From: Flavobacterium sp. BFFFF2 | GTDB lineage: Bacteria > Bacteroidota > Bacteroidia > Flavobacteriales > Flavobacteriaceae | NCBI GenBank assembly: GCA_002256385.1 | Contig: NKJD01000008.1 | Span: forward strand, 29,386-93,385 | Direction of reading: 5' to 3' | DNA length: 64,000 nt | Shown: piece after piece, positions 42,879 through 53,027 of the stretch | How positions within the stretch are numbered: position 1 is the first letter of the stretch | Layout of the letters: every line of letters begins with the position of its first letter | Notes under the pieces: generated by a model | Databases searched by the model: none | What the model saw: only the letters and a program-made list of their open reading frames with translations | What the model was told of the DNA's origin: nothing | Position numbers and translations under genes: made by a program

Positions 42879-44024
42879 ATGAGAAAACGTTTGGAAGCAG
42901 AGTTGGTCAGCTTGGCACACCGCATTTTACAGTTAAAAAACAAATCAGAAGTGGAGCCTCTGTACCAAGAAGCCCGCAAATTGTATGAAACCTTAGCTGC
43001 TTTGCGCTTTTATGATGCACATTTTGCCCAGCAATCTGTCGAGATTTCGGCCGAAGAATGGGAAAACAAGGTCGTTGCACAACACGCTCTGGCGCCTTTA
43101 GTTGAGGTGCCAACCGCCATTTTAGCGGAAGAAAATGACGAAGCCGTTTTGGCGCCTGATGCCGTTGAAGAACCAGCCTTAGCTACCGCAGCCGTTCTTT
43201 CACTGGTGGAAGAAGCCCATGAAGAGGTGCCGATTCTTGAAGAGCCAGCCGCAGAAGTCGTTTCGTTAGTTGAAGAAGCCCTTGAAGAGGTGCCGATTCC
43301 TGAAGAGCCAGCCGCAGAAGTTGTTTCGTTAGTTGAAGAAGCCATTGAAGAGGTGCCGATTCCTAAAGAGCCAGCCGCAGCTGCAGCCCCCGAAATGGTG
43401 GAAGAAGAAGTGGTCTCGTCTGTTGCAGATGAACCGGTCTTATTGGCTTTTGAACCAGAATTATCGCCAGAAGTCACACCAGAGGTTCCAGTTGAAACTG
43501 TTCCAGATGCCGTTGCGCCATCAAAAAACGCACAATATGCATCATTACAAGATATTTTAGGCGGCAGCTTTGAAGAACCCGTTTTTGTTCGATCAGAAGC
43601 GCCTTCCAAACCCGTTACGGACGAAGCTGTTGCAACGCCCATGATTCAAGAAGAAATAGTGGAACCCATTGCCGAACCAACGCCCGAACTGCCTGCAATA
43701 GAAGCAATTCCTACAGAGGTATTTAGTCCCGTTGAAGTCCCTGCGGCTGTTTCACCCGTTTTTGATCCGCTCAGCGTGTCGTCGGAGTCAGTGAAAACGG
43801 GTATTACGATGGGGCTCAATGACCGCATTGGCTTTGTCAAATATTTATTTGCCGAAAGCAACGAAGATTTTAATCGGGTGTTGTCGCAGCTTAATTCCTT
43901 TAACACTTGGCAAGAAGCCACCGATTTTATTGAGCAAATTGTGAAACCCGATTACAACCAGTGGAAAGGCATGGACGACTACGAGGCCCGTTTTATGGAA
44001 GTTATTGAGAAAAAATTCCGTTAA
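42879..44024 (+). CDS. Conserved acidic protein with internal 20-residue repeats
   Basis: 381 residues, no signal peptide. The N-terminal ~65 residues are helical (LEAELVSLAHRILQLKNKSEVEPLYQEARKLYETLAALRF). The middle is rich in E, P, V and A with three 20-residue units of EEVPIPEEPAAEVVSLVEEA type (~115–170; 60-bp DNA repeats). The C-terminal ~80 residues (MGLNDRIGFVKYLFAESNEDFNRVLSQLN and YNQWKGMDDYEARFMEVIEKKF) look conserved. The same layout beside tdk and rsmI occurs in Bacteroidota. The stop overlaps the rsmI start (TAATG). Function unknown; the repeats may vary in number. Confidence 0.6.
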   Translation: MRKRLEAELVSLAHRILQLKNKSEVEPLYQEARKLYETLAALRFYDAHFAQQSVEISAEEWENKVVAQHALAPLVEVPTAILAEENDEAVLAPDAVEEPALATAAVLSLVEEAHEEVPILEEPAAEVVSLVEEALEEVPIPEEPAAEVVSLVEEAIEEVPIPKEPAAAAAPEMVEEEVVSSVADEPVLLAFEPELSPEVTPEVPVETVPDAVAPSKNAQYASLQDILGGSFEEPVFVRSEAPSKPVTDEAVATPMIQEEIVEPIAEPTPELPAIEAIPTEVFSPVEVPAAVSPVFDPLSVSSESVKTGITMGLNDRIGFVKYLFAESNEDFNRVLSQLNSFNTWQEATDFIEQIVKPDYNQWKGMDDYEARFMEVIEKKFR

Positions 44025-44707
44025 TGGGACACTTGTATTTGGTGCCCACGCCCGTTGGGAATTTAGAAGACATGACCTTGCGCGCCATTCGGATTTTGCA
44101 AGAAGCCGACTTGATTTTGGCCGAAGACACCCGCACCAGCGGCAAGTTGTTGCATCATTACCAAATTACCACGCCCATGCAAAGCCACCACATGCACAAT
44201 GAGCACCACACGGTGGCCAAATGGGTTGAAAAATTACAAGAAGGCAAAACCATTGCCCTGATTACCGATGCCGGAACGCCCGCCATTTCAGATCCTGGCT
44301 TTTTGTTGACCCGCGCTTGCGTACAAGCCAACATTAAAGTGGAATGTTTGCCTGGCGCCACCGCCTTTGTACCTGCTTTGGTGCAAAGTGGTTTGCCCAA
44401 CGAACGCTTTGTGTTTGAAGGTTTTTTGCCCGAAAAAAAAGGCCGACAAACCCGTTGGTTGCAATTGGCCACCGAAACCCGCACCTTGATTTTGTATGTG
44501 TCGCCGCATAAAATTGTAAAAACACTCGAAGAAGTGGTGCAGTACTTTGGGCCCGAACGCCCCGTGTCATTGAGCCGAGAAATCAGCAAACTACACGAAG
44601 AAACGCTCCGCGGCACCGCCACCGAAGTATTGGCCATTACCCAACAACGCACGCTCAAAGGCGAAATGGTGTTGGTCATTGGCGGAAACAACCCGAAAGG
44701 GGAGTAG
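44024..44707 (+). CDS. rsmI: 16S rRNA (cytidine(1402)-2'-O)-methyltransferase RsmI
   Basis: 227 residues. The N-terminal block GHLYLVPTPVGNLEDMTLRAI, then LAEDTRTSGKLL, then ITDAGTPAISDPGF and the tetrapyrrole-methylase-type fold with CLPGATAFVPALVQSGLPNERFVFEGFLP are typical of RsmI. It 2'-O-methylates C1402 of 16S rRNA using SAM, in the decoding centre. The start codon overlaps the preceding stop, so they are coupled. Confidence 0.95.
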   Translation: MGHLYLVPTPVGNLEDMTLRAIRILQEADLILAEDTRTSGKLLHHYQITTPMQSHHMHNEHHTVAKWVEKLQEGKTIALITDAGTPAISDPGFLLTRACVQANIKVECLPGATAFVPALVQSGLPNERFVFEGFLPEKKGRQTRWLQLATETRTLILYVSPHKIVKTLEEVVQYFGPERPVSLSREISKLHEETLRGTATEVLAITQQRTLKGEMVLVIGGNNPKGE

Positions 44708-44771
44708 GGGTTTGTTTTTGTGTTTGCTATGGAGAAATAAATTATTCGGAAGTTTGAATAATTGAGGCAGC

Positions 44772-45128
44772 TTATTTTGCAATAAGTTGCGCTACTTCAA
44801 GTTTTAAAACAGGTAATTGTTTTATAATGATTCCCCAAATGACATCATCAGAGACGGAATCATAACCATGAATAATTCTATTTCGGACATCAACTATTTT
44901 GCGTGAATTTGAAATTTGAATGTCCTTATTTTTTTTCAAAATTCGACTCATTGCTTCCCCAATTATTTCAATATTTCTTTCGACTGCTCTTTTGGTGCGC
45001 AAGTCTTTTTCATAATTTTCAAAAAGTCTGGGATGGCCAATGTACGACTCAATTTCATTAATTGAATTGATCATGTCATAAAGCCAAGCGTTTATTTCAT
45101 GATCCATAAATGAGTTGTCGGTGTTCAA
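44772..45128 (-). CDS. hepT: HEPN toxin (HepT-like), partner of the adjacent MNT protein
   Basis: 118 residues if started at 45128; ATG at 45107 (MDHEINAWLYDM) would overlap the MntA stop less and is likely. The HEPN active motif RNxxxHxY is visible as VRNRIIHGYD near 85–94. HepT is a HEPN ribonuclease, kept in check when its antitoxin modifies it by AMP transfer near this site. It follows mntA and overlaps it, as a two-gene operon. Also called DUF86. Confidence 0.85.
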   Translation of the reverse strand: MNTDNSFMDHEINAWLYDMINSINEIESYIGHPRLFENYEKDLRTKRAVERNIEIIGEAMSRILKKNKDIQISNSRKIVDVRNRIIHGYDSVSDDVIWGIIIKQLPVLKLEVAQLIAK

Positions 45129-45399
45129 GGAGGTTTTTTTTAAAATAGGGATTTTTTATTGCTTTTTCCTCCAATAAATCGATTGGTCGGTTTAATATTT
45201 CTTCTAACGAAAATTTTAGATCAAAATAATGATCTGCATAATCAAGCACATCTAAAGGTTGAAAATTGACCACCAAATCTATATCGCTTTTTTCATTAAA
45301 CTGGTGTGTAAGTACTGAGCCAAAAGCATACAGAGATTGTACTTTGTTCTTTTTACAAAGTTGTGAAATGTCGTTTAAATGAAGTTCCAAGATGCTCAT
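45097..45399 (-). CDS. mntA: MntA-like nucleotidyltransferase antitoxin
   Basis: About 100 residues from MSILELHLNDISQL (ATG 45399); the open frame to 45417 begins with TTG inside the promoter element and is unlikely. The GS-x-DxD motif YAFGSVLTHQFNEKSDIDLV is the nucleotidyltransferase catalytic signature (DxD = D-I-D). It inactivates HepT by adenylylating it. It overlaps hepT and has its own TATATTTG promoter. Confidence 0.88.
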   Translation of the reverse strand: MSILELHLNDISQLCKKNKVQSLYAFGSVLTHQFNEKSDIDLVVNFQPLDVLDYADHYFDLKFSLEEILNRPIDLLEEKAIKNPYFKKNLLEHRQLIYGS

Positions 45400-45414
45400 T
45401 CGATGAATTTGAAT

Positions 45415-45422
45415 CAAATATA
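45415..45422 (-). promoter_or_regulatory. -7 promoter element of mntA-hepT
   Basis: Minus strand reads TATATTTG, a perfect TAnnTTTG, 15 bases before the ATG at 45399. Confidence 0.65.
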
Positions 45423-45613
45423 CTAATTAAATTTCGAAGTTTATTTTGATAATAAAAACCATTTTAAAACTTGAATTTCAGTTTCGGTAAGTAATTTAAA
45501 GCAAACTACTTGTTTGGACTGAATGCAAATTCTTGCGAAGCAAATCAATGGATTCAGCACAAGAACGAACAAGAACGCGCACGCTTGCCCGACGCGAGAT
45601 GGAAAAAAGTGTT

Positions 45614-46270
45614 TTATTTCAATGCAAAAATGATGAGTATGATAACAAAAATGGGCGTCAAGAATACGATTGCGGGTAGCAGAAAATTCAAAATTGATTT
45701 TCCTATCGATAATTTTTGTACTTCAGAAATGCCAATGACGCATAAAACCAAACTCCAAATTCCCAATGTGAGGTCTATAATCATCGTGCCGTAATAAAGG
45801 ATGTTTGACATGATGTCACCGTTGCTGGTATCACCTTCCGATTTAAATATTTCATTGCCATAAATGGCAATTTGTGGAATAAGCATCAATAAGGAAACTG
45901 CCGAAGGAATCAGCGCGTAAGACAACACCCTTAAGATGGAATCTGTATTTCCTTGGCCATCAATCCATTTGCCAGTCCAACTTATTAATGCAGCAAAGAT
46001 GTAATACGAAATCCAACCAAATATAGTTCCCATGATGACACAAAATCCAATGACACCCCAAAGGGAAAAATTGTCACCCATATCTTTTGTGGTAGCTCTG
46101 TCAAATGCGCTAGTGATGCCAGCCAATATCAATAATAAAGTGGTGTGCTTATCATATTTGTAGGTATTTATAAATGTAAAAACTTCCCGTGGGGAAGTCC
46201 AAATCTTAGTAAAAATATCACCATCCGACATCATTGCTGGATTCAGTTGCTCTTTAAATTCGTCAGTCAT
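45614..46270 (-). CDS. YIP1 family membrane protein
   Basis: About 218 residues from MTDEFKEQLNPAM at 46270; the frame is open to 46321, but that extension is lysine-rich and not membrane-like. Five hydrophobic segments lie around 45–62, 72–97, 113–133, 155–180 and 190–217, with the YIP1-like loop WTGKWIDGQGNTDSILRVLSYALIPSAV. YIP1 proteins are integral membrane proteins of unknown role in bacteria. Confidence 0.7.
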   Translation of the reverse strand: MTDEFKEQLNPAMMSDGDIFTKIWTSPREVFTFINTYKYDKHTTLLLILAGITSAFDRATTKDMGDNFSLWGVIGFCVIMGTIFGWISYYIFAALISWTGKWIDGQGNTDSILRVLSYALIPSAVSLLMLIPQIAIYGNEIFKSEGDTSNGDIMSNILYYGTMIIDLTLGIWSLVLCVIGISEVQKLSIGKSILNFLLPAIVFLTPIFVIILIIFALK

Positions 46271-46431
46271 ATTTTGTGTTTTTTTGTTTGGTTTTTTTGC
46301 GCAATTCAGCTCGCTTTCCATGTGAATAATGGAACCGGTTAATGCTGTTAAAGATAGAAAAAATGATAAAACACAAATCGCGATTTATTACAAAATTTGA
46401 CAATGTTTGCAGCGCCGATTCGAAGTAGTTT

Positions 46432-47004
46432 TTAAATAATCGGAATAAATTGAAATTTACTGCTTAACTCTTTCGAAAAATCCCCTTGACGGTAATAATA
46501 ATTGGTTGTTATAAAATCGTCCTCGTTGTCAGCAATGAATAGGTTTAAGATTATTTTGCTTTTGCATTTTATGACCACTCCCGCATCAACGACAACCACT
46601 TTTGCTTGTCTGATATCTTCTGGTATAGGCTTTGTTGGGTTTATTTGGCCACTATTTGCATGAAAATAAGTTTCAGAAACTTTTATATGCTCAGTGAAAT
46701 ACAATTTTGTTCTGGCAATATCGATTTCTAAAATCGAATCATTTTCAATTAACAAGTCACTTCCTGTCCTTGGAACAAATTTTTCGTCGAAAAATGCAAC
46801 TTCTGTTTTAAGTGCATGTTGGGTAAATTTATTGTCTTTCTTTGAAAAATTGATTTTATCCGCTACCTCAATGTCCAATACAAAATGAAAGTTTTCATAG
46901 TCAAATATATATCGGGTGTACTCATACCAGATGGAGACAGGGGCATGTTCTCTTATATATCTCAGATGTGCTAATTCTTCTTCAGAGAAAAGGTAAGTGG
47001 CCAT
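46432..47004 (-). CDS. Uncharacterised protein
   Basis: 190 residues, no signal peptide or membrane segment. Beta-rich with lysine and tyrosine, and repeated elements such as KVVVVDAGVVIKCKSKIILNLFI near the end. I do not recognise the family. Composition is close to core. It precedes the YIP1 gene on the same strand with a 110-bp gap. Confidence 0.5.
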   Translation of the reverse strand: MATYLFSEEELAHLRYIREHAPVSIWYEYTRYIFDYENFHFVLDIEVADKINFSKKDNKFTQHALKTEVAFFDEKFVPRTGSDLLIENDSILEIDIARTKLYFTEHIKVSETYFHANSGQINPTKPIPEDIRQAKVVVVDAGVVIKCKSKIILNLFIADNEDDFITTNYYYRQGDFSKELSSKFQFIPII

Positions 47005-47192
47005 TTTGCTAATAGGACGGTCAGTGAGGTAGTTTGCTGACCGCTAATGTACAGTTTTTAAATAAAGGAGGAAAGTTTTACCATTTTACGACATTGCAAG
47101 CTTTTTTCGTGATTGCTATTTAATCGCGTAGAACCACAACCGTGAACTTACTGTAAAATTAGCCGCCGCGCGAATGCCTTTTTTGTCCCTAT

Positions 47193-47798
47193 TTATTTCA
47201 TTTTCATTTTCCAGTTGTCCACAAAATAATAATTCCAAAGGCCTTTCCTTGCATTAATTTCCAATGTATAATTTTTTGGATTTTTATTTCCGTAGTCCTT
47301 TATAAATTGATTGCTCACATTAAATAATTCAGGTTTATGGTCAAATGTAAAATATATCTGATTTGATTTTTTTGATTTCCAAACATTTAAAACTTCGCAG
47401 TGGAAGGTTACTGTCGTGCTTAGTTTTGCTTTGGAATAATTCACATAGTCCCAGCTCATTTTAGCCATTTGTCCAAAACTTAAAAAGGAAAATAGCACTC
47501 CTTGAATCAAATAAAAAACAGCTAGATACATTTTTAAAATTAAACCTTTATTGGTTGCGAAGCTGTTTGTTAAAAATTTCCATCGGTAAATACCTAGTGC
47601 TAATATTCCAAAAATTATTGGTATCCAAATGATAAAAATTGAATACCTGATGTCGTTCCCAATTGTTTTAGGTTCAATAAAAACACTATAAATGACAAAA
47701 AACAGCAACATGCTAATGGCAATTCGAGCATGTTTTTTGTCCAGTTTTTTTTCACTCAAGGAAAACTGCTTTTTCTTTGATTTCTTGATATGCTGCAT
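47193..47798 (-). CDS. Membrane protein of unknown function
   Basis: 201 residues. Three hydrophobic segments: IAISMLLFFVIYSVFI (~27–42), SIFIIWIPIIFGILALGIY (~53–71) and MYLAVFYLIQGVLFSFL (~90–106). A C-terminal beta-rich domain follows (TVTFHCEVLNVWKSKKSNQIYFTFDH). The N-terminal KKSKKKQFSLSEKKLDKKHAR is strongly basic. No known family. Confidence 0.5.
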   Translation of the reverse strand: MQHIKKSKKKQFSLSEKKLDKKHARIAISMLLFFVIYSVFIEPKTIGNDIRYSIFIIWIPIIFGILALGIYRWKFLTNSFATNKGLILKMYLAVFYLIQGVLFSFLSFGQMAKMSWDYVNYSKAKLSTTVTFHCEVLNVWKSKKSNQIYFTFDHKPELFNVSNQFIKDYGNKNPKNYTLEINARKGLWNYYFVDNWKMKMK

Positions 47799-47936
47799 TT
47801 GTTACGTTTGATTCGTCTATTGTTCGGTGGTACTTCTGTAATTTGATAATCAAACAATAAAACGATCGAAAAATCTTTTCCCCACACCACTCACGCCAGG
47901 CGCCACCTATTCAAGTGCCCTGTACATCATTGTCCG

Positions 47937-48373
47937 TTAAACCCAGATTATGCATTAGACTTTGTAATGAAACCAACACTTACAAAAAGTTTGCATTTGC
48001 AAACTCCAATTAAAAAAGGTTGGTTCTTAATGACCATTAAAAAACAAATATTAACGCCATTAAAATGGGAAAAGGACAAAAAAGCTGGGAGTGCACGGAC
48101 TTTTTTTACCGCAGATGTAGCAGCGCTACATTGAGGATAAAAAACTGAATTGATTTAGACTTTTTTGATTGAAGCGAAAAATGAGAATTTTTGCTCCAGA
48201 TTGTCACTTTTTTGCAATGCATAGCAGGGCTACGGAGTAATAAAAAGTGGCAATATGGGGCGAAAAGACCAATTTGCAGCCAATTGAAAAAAGTTTAGAT
48301 CAATTCTCAGTACATTACCAGATTTGCAGTCATTTTTCCATGTAATAAATTTCTAATGCGTAATCTGGGTTAA
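47937..48373. mobile_element. MITE-like element, family B, copy 3, with two insertions
   Basis: Ends ACCCAGATTATGCATTAGA and CTAATGCGTAATCTGGG, with TTAA on both sides (437 bp in total). Relative to copies 1 and 2 it has a 94-bp insertion at ~47971–48064 and a 166-bp one at 48145–48310. The first contains the perfect hairpin AGTTTGCATTTGCAAACT. The gap 47799–48392 has no gene. Confidence 0.82.
48145..48310. mobile_element. MITE-like element, family A, nested in family B
   Basis: 166 bp with inverted ends, CTGAATTGATTTAGACTTTT and (reverse complement of the right end) CTGAGAATTGATCTAAACTT. The interior has GGGGCGAAAAGACCAATTTG and CATAGCAGGGCTACGGAG. The rc of this copy matches the start of the element at 63878–64000. 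It replaced about five bases of family B. Confidence 0.8.
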
Positions 48374-48392
48374 AAAGAAAATCAAGCTTCCG

Positions 48393-50822
48393 CTACGAAC
48401 CGCACATTTCGCAGTCTTCGGGGCCGGCATTGCGGGCCAGCTCAATCATGGCGCGGTAGTCGTCCATACTGATTTCGCCGGTTTCGTTCGGGGCCACCAC
48501 TTCAACGGCGGTTGGTTCGGCCACTTGTTTGAGTGGCGCAGGTTCTGCGGCTTTGTCGTTGTTCAGGGTAAATTTAATGGCATCCACCGCCGATTTGGTG
48601 CGCAAGTAGTACATGCCCGTTTTAAGGCCACTTTGCCAAGCATAAAAATGCATCGACGTCAATTTGGCGTAATTGGCATTTTCCATAAACAAGTTGAGCG
48701 ACTGCGACTGATCGACAAAATACCCACGTTGGCGCGACATGTCAATGATGTCTTTCATCGACATTTCCCATACGGTTTTGTACAATTCTTTTAAGTCTTG
48801 CGGAATGCCGTCGATGTCTTGGATGGAGCCGTTGCGGCGCATGATGTCTTGCTTCAGGGTGTCGTTCCACAAGCCCCGATCGACCAAGTCGTGCAACAAG
48901 TGCTTGTTTACGATGATGAATTCGCCCGACAACACCCGGCGGGTATAAATATTAGAAGTATAAGGCTCAAAAGCCTCGTTGTTTCCTAGAATTTGAGAAG
49001 TGGAAGCGGTAGGCATTGGCGCCATTAGTAAGGAATTGCGCACACCAAATTGCATCACATCTTTACGCAAAGAAGCCCAATCCCAACGACCCGAAAGGTC
49101 TTCGTCTTTAAGGCCCCATAAATTATATTGAAATTCGCCTTCTGACATCGGTGATCCGGCAAAAGTGGAGTAAGCACCTTCTTCGCGGGCCATTTCCATT
49201 GAGGCGGTAACCGCAGCAAAATAGATGGTTTCAAAGATTTCTTGGTTCAATTTTTTGGCTTCATCACTCGTAAACGGCAGGCGCAATAAAATGAAGGCGT
49301 CGGCCAAACCTTGTACGCCCAAGCCCACTGGACGGTGGCGCATGTTCGAGTTTTCGGCTTCTTTTACGGGGTAATAATTGCGGTCGATGACTTTGTTGAG
49401 GTTGCGGGTCACGCGTTTGGTTACGGCGTACAACAGGTCGTGGTTCATTTGGTTGTTTTCAACGAACATCGGCAATGAAATGGAAGCCAAGTTACACACG
49501 GCCACTTCGTCGGCTGAGGTGTATTCCATGATTTCCGTACACAAATTAGACGAACGGATGGTGCCCAAATTTTTCTGGTTCGACTTGCGGTTGGCTGCGT
49601 CTTTGTACAACATATAAGGTGTACCCGTTTCAATTTGCGATTCAAGGATTTTTTCCCATAATTCACGCGCTCTGATGCTCCGGCGGCCTTTTTGTTGGGC
49701 TTCGTAACCGAGGTATAAACTTTCAAATTCATCGCCATATACATCGCACAAACCAGGACATTCATTTGGACACATCAGCGTCCATTCGCCGTCCTCTTGC
49801 ACGCGCTTCATGAACAAATCGGGAATCCACATGGCAAAAAACAAATCGCGGGCGCGGAGTTCTTCTTTACCAGTATTTTTTTTCAGATCGAGAAAATCAA
49901 GTACATCGGCATGCCAAGGTTCCAAATAAATGGCAAAACTGCCTTTGCGTTTGCCACCGCCCTGATCCACATAACGTGCGGTGTCGTTAAACACACGCAA
50001 CATGGGCACAATGCCGTTGGAAGTTCCATTCGTGCCGCGAATGTAGGAGCCTGTTGCCCGCACATTGTGGATTGACAAACCAATACCACCCGCCGACTGC
50101 GAAATTTTGGCCGTTTGTTTCAAGGTGTCATAAATGCCATCGATGCTGTCGTCACTCATGGTGAGCAAAAAGCACGAAGACATCTGTGGTTTGGGCGTTC
50201 CTGCGTTAAATAGGGTAGGCGTAGCATGGGTGAAAAACTTCTTCGACATGAGGTCGTAGGTTTCAATCACCGAGGCCAAATCAGTTAAGTGAATGCCCAC
50301 CGAAACCCGCATGAGCATGTGTTGCGGCCGCTCGACAATCCGGCCATTTATTTTGAGTAAATACGAACGTTCAAGGGTTTTAAAGCCGAAATAATCATAA
50401 TTAAAATCGCGGTTGTAAATGACATGTGAATCTAAAAAAGCGGCGTTGTCTTTAATGACTTTGTACACGTCATCGGCGATGAGCGGCGATTCTTTACCTG
50501 TGCGCGGATTCACATAATAGTACATATCCGTCATGGTTTCTGAAAACGACTTCTTGGTGTTTTTATGCAAGTTTGATACTGCAATTCGAGCGGCCAATTG
50601 TGCGTAATCAGGGTGGCTCACCGTCATGGAAGCAGCGGTTTCGGCCGCCAAATTGTCTAATTCGGAAGTGCTTACGCCATCGTATAGCCCTTCAATAACC
50701 TTCATGGCCACCTTTACTGGATCAACCAATTCGTTTAATCCGTAACACAATTTTTTAACTCGGTCAGTGATTTTGTCGAAAATCACTGGCTCTTTATGGC
50801 CATTTCTTTTAATTACGTGCAT
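48393..50822 (-). CDS. nrdA: Ribonucleoside-diphosphate reductase, alpha subunit (class Ia)
   Basis: 809 residues. The N-terminal ATP-cone ([28 protein letters not shown]) is the allosteric activity domain. The catalytic core has [18 protein letters not shown] (first redox cysteine) and [25 protein letters not shown] (N, C and E of the active site, with the second cysteine), and the chain ends CEMCGS, the regenerating C-terminal CxxC. It reduces NDPs to dNDPs with the radical from NrdB. The nrdB gene lies 155 bp upstream on the same strand. Confidence 0.97.
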   Translation of the reverse strand: MHVIKRNGHKEPVIFDKITDRVKKLCYGLNELVDPVKVAMKVIEGLYDGVSTSELDNLAAETAASMTVSHPDYAQLAARIAVSNLHKNTKKSFSETMTDMYYYVNPRTGKESPLIADDVYKVIKDNAAFLDSHVIYNRDFNYDYFGFKTLERSYLLKINGRIVERPQHMLMRVSVGIHLTDLASVIETYDLMSKKFFTHATPTLFNAGTPKPQMSSCFLLTMSDDSIDGIYDTLKQTAKISQSAGGIGLSIHNVRATGSYIRGTNGTSNGIVPMLRVFNDTARYVDQGGGKRKGSFAIYLEPWHADVLDFLDLKKNTGKEELRARDLFFAMWIPDLFMKRVQEDGEWTLMCPNECPGLCDVYGDEFESLYLGYEAQQKGRRSIRARELWEKILESQIETGTPYMLYKDAANRKSNQKNLGTIRSSNLCTEIMEYTSADEVAVCNLASISLPMFVENNQMNHDLLYAVTKRVTRNLNKVIDRNYYPVKEAENSNMRHRPVGLGVQGLADAFILLRLPFTSDEAKKLNQEIFETIYFAAVTASMEMAREEGAYSTFAGSPMSEGEFQYNLWGLKDEDLSGRWDWASLRKDVMQFGVRNSLLMAPMPTASTSQILGNNEAFEPYTSNIYTRRVLSGEFIIVNKHLLHDLVDRGLWNDTLKQDIMRRNGSIQDIDGIPQDLKELYKTVWEMSMKDIIDMSRQRGYFVDQSQSLNLFMENANYAKLTSMHFYAWQSGLKTGMYYLRTKSAVDAIKFTLNNDKAAEPAPLKQVAEPTAVEVVAPNETGEISMDDYRAMIELARNAGPEDCEMCGS

Positions 50823-50976
50823 TGCAGTAGTTTTTTTATTTTAACATTATTGGTCAGAAAGCCCAACCCTTTATTCTCATGCCCTGACGGCATTGGGTCC
50901 CGATAGCAATCGGAATCGCTTTGGCGGAAATTACGAACAGCAAGATTGGATCTTGATCTATTCGCTTTAAAAAAAA

Positions 50977-51954
50977 TTAAAAATCGGCGTCGAAAGTTAT
51001 TTTTTGTGAATCGGTATCTTTGGACATCACGCCTGCTTTTTGGTATTCAGACACGCGTTTTTCAAAGAAATTGGTTTTGCCTTGCAGCGAAATCATGTCC
51101 ATGAAATCAAATGGGTTGTTCACGTTAAACTTGCGGTTGCAGCCCAACTCCACCAACAAACGGTCGGTCACAAATTCGAGGTATTGGGTCATGAGCACCG
51201 CATTCATGCCAATAAGGCTGGCCGGCAATGATTCGGTAATAAATTCGCGTTCAATGACTAAGGCCTCGGTCAATATTTCAGTGATTCGCTCGGGCGATAC
51301 TTTATGAATTAAATGGTGGTTATGCAAATGCACGGCAAAGTCGCAGTGTACGCCTTCATCGCGCGAAATCAATTCGTTGGAGAAGGTAAGTCCAGGCATT
51401 AAGCCTCGTTTTTTAAGCCAAAAAATGGAACAAAAAGCACCCGAAAAAAAGATGCCTTCTACCGCTGCAAAAGCAATAAGGCGTTCGGCAAACGAAGGCG
51501 ATTTAATCCAACGCAAAGCCCAGTCGGCCTTTTTCTTGATGGCTGGAAAAACATCGATGGCATGAAACAAATTGTTTTTAACCGCCTCGTCTTTCACATA
51601 AGTGTCAATTAAGAGAGAATACGTTTCGCTGTGGATGTTTTCCATCATGATTTGGAAGCCATAAAAAAACTTCGCTTCAGGGTATTGCACCTCATTGACA
51701 AAGTTTTCGGCCAAATTTTCATTCACTATGCCATCAGAAGCAGCAAAAAATGCCAAAATGTGTTTAATGAAATATTTTTCATCTTCACTCAATTTGGTGT
51801 TCCAGTCGGTGAGGTCTTGATGCAAGTCGATTTCTTCGGCAGTCCAAAAACTGGCCTCCATTTTTTTGTACCATTCCCAAATATCGTGGTGTTTGATAGG
51901 GAAAATCACAAATCGATCGTTGTTTTCTTGTAAAATTGGTTCCGTCTGGAGCAT
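50977..51954 (-). CDS. nrdB: Ribonucleoside-diphosphate reductase, beta subunit
   Basis: 325 residues from [19 protein letters not shown]; the open frame up to 52005 has no supported start. Iron ligands and radical site: [25 protein letters not shown] (D and E/H ligands) and [24 protein letters not shown] (E and H ligands, with the tyrosine). It generates the tyrosyl radical used by NrdA. The operon order is nrdB then nrdA, with 155 bp between that could hold a promoter. Confidence 0.95.
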   Translation of the reverse strand: MLQTEPILQENNDRFVIFPIKHHDIWEWYKKMEASFWTAEEIDLHQDLTDWNTKLSEDEKYFIKHILAFFAASDGIVNENLAENFVNEVQYPEAKFFYGFQIMMENIHSETYSLLIDTYVKDEAVKNNLFHAIDVFPAIKKKADWALRWIKSPSFAERLIAFAAVEGIFFSGAFCSIFWLKKRGLMPGLTFSNELISRDEGVHCDFAVHLHNHHLIHKVSPERITEILTEALVIEREFITESLPASLIGMNAVLMTQYLEFVTDRLLVELGCNRKFNVNNPFDFMDMISLQGKTNFFEKRVSEYQKAGVMSKDTDSQKITFDADF

Positions 51955-52235
51955 AAGGCAATGGGTTAATTTCGTTAAAAAAACGTCATTTTTAATGAGG
52001 TACAAAGATGGCCATTAATGCGCAATTTCCGTTTTTATTTTATTCACAATCGAGGCATAGTTTTTAACACTGTAACATTGGGCGTTGTTTAAGTGGCTTT
52101 TTTCAAAATCCTGATAATCAGCATTTTGATTTGTTATCATTCCTCGATTTCCAAGCGTCTAACAGCGTTGCTAAAGCCCCAAAAACAAGGGGTTAGCTCC
52201 CTTTTTAACCAAACTTTTTACCCAATTTTTCTCGG

Positions 52236-52243
52236 TATATTTG
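52236..52243 (+). promoter_or_regulatory. -7 promoter element, leaderless start
   Basis: TATATTTG is a perfect TAnnTTTG four bases before the ATG at 52248. Transcription would start within or next to the start codon. Confidence 0.6.
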
Positions 52244-52247
52244 CGCC

Positions 52248-53027
52248 ATGAATATTTGGTTTCGTCTGCAATCTTATCTGATTTTTTGGTGGCGCTCTAG
52301 CAATCAGCACGGGGTGCATTCCCCTTTTGTGTTTCGGTGGGTCACCCAATGCCTGTATGCGCCCAAAAGCACGCATTGGAAAACTTGGATGGCGTGGCGG
52401 AAACAACTATTGTCTGCAACTCATACTTTTGAACTGACCGATTTTGGGGCCAAGTCGAGCAGGTCTGAGAGCAATTTTCGCACCCAGTCGCAATTGGTGC
52501 GTTGGGCAGGAACTTCTCCTTTAAAGGCCCAATTGCTCATACAAAATGCCGCTTATTTTCAGCCAAAAACAGTCTTGGAATTGGGCACGTCGTTGGGTCT
52601 GGGCACTTATGCCTTTCACCTCGGCAATCCTGAATCTCAAATAACCACCCTCGAAGGCGATCCGGCCATTCAACAGCATGTCGCCACTTTATTTAAACAG
52701 CTTCACTGCGAAAATATTGTAAGTCAGTGCATTCAATTTCAAGATTGGCTGTGTGAACCAAATCTATCGAACTCATTTGATTTGATTTTTTTTGACGGCC
52801 ACCACCAAGGCGATGCGATGCTGCGATATGCGAAGCAATTGTTGCGTTGTACGCACGAAGGCACACTGTGGATTTGGGACGACATCTATTGGTCAGTCAG
52901 CATGAAACAAGCGTGGGACGAGGTGTGCACGTGGCCCGAAGTAACCGTGTCGGTTGATACATTTCACCTCGGTTTTTTATTCTTCAGAACTGGACAAGCC
53001 AAAGAGCATTTTGTGATTCGGGTGTGA
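52248..53027 (+). CDS. Class I SAM-dependent methyltransferase
   Basis: 259 residues. The SAM motif I VLELGTSLGLGTYAFHLG (~110–127), motif II TTLEGDPAIQQHVATLF, and motif IV SFDLIFFDGHHQGDAML fit the O-methyltransferase-like class I fold. The N-terminus YLIFWWRSSNQHGVHSPFVF is typical of Bacteroidota members. No signal peptide. The methyl acceptor is unknown. Confidence 0.82.
   Translation: MNIWFRLQSYLIFWWRSSNQHGVHSPFVFRWVTQCLYAPKSTHWKTWMAWRKQLLSATHTFELTDFGAKSSRSESNFRTQSQLVRWAGTSPLKAQLLIQNAAYFQPKTVLELGTSLGLGTYAFHLGNPESQITTLEGDPAIQQHVATLFKQLHCENIVSQCIQFQDWLCEPNLSNSFDLIFFDGHHQGDAMLRYAKQLLRCTHEGTLWIWDDIYWSVSMKQAWDEVCTWPEVTVSVDTFHLGFLFFRTGQAKEHFVIRV

Noticed and set aside
43010..43642. Long minus-strand frame rich in S, T and G opposite the acidic repeat gene
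   Set aside because: It is the antisense shadow of E/P/A-rich coding repeats; no start context or domain.
50823..50976. Riboswitch or NrdR box between nrdB and nrdA
   Set aside because: I looked for paired NrdR boxes or a structured leader and saw only a short inverted sequence near TCCCGATAGCAATCGGAA; not enough to support either.
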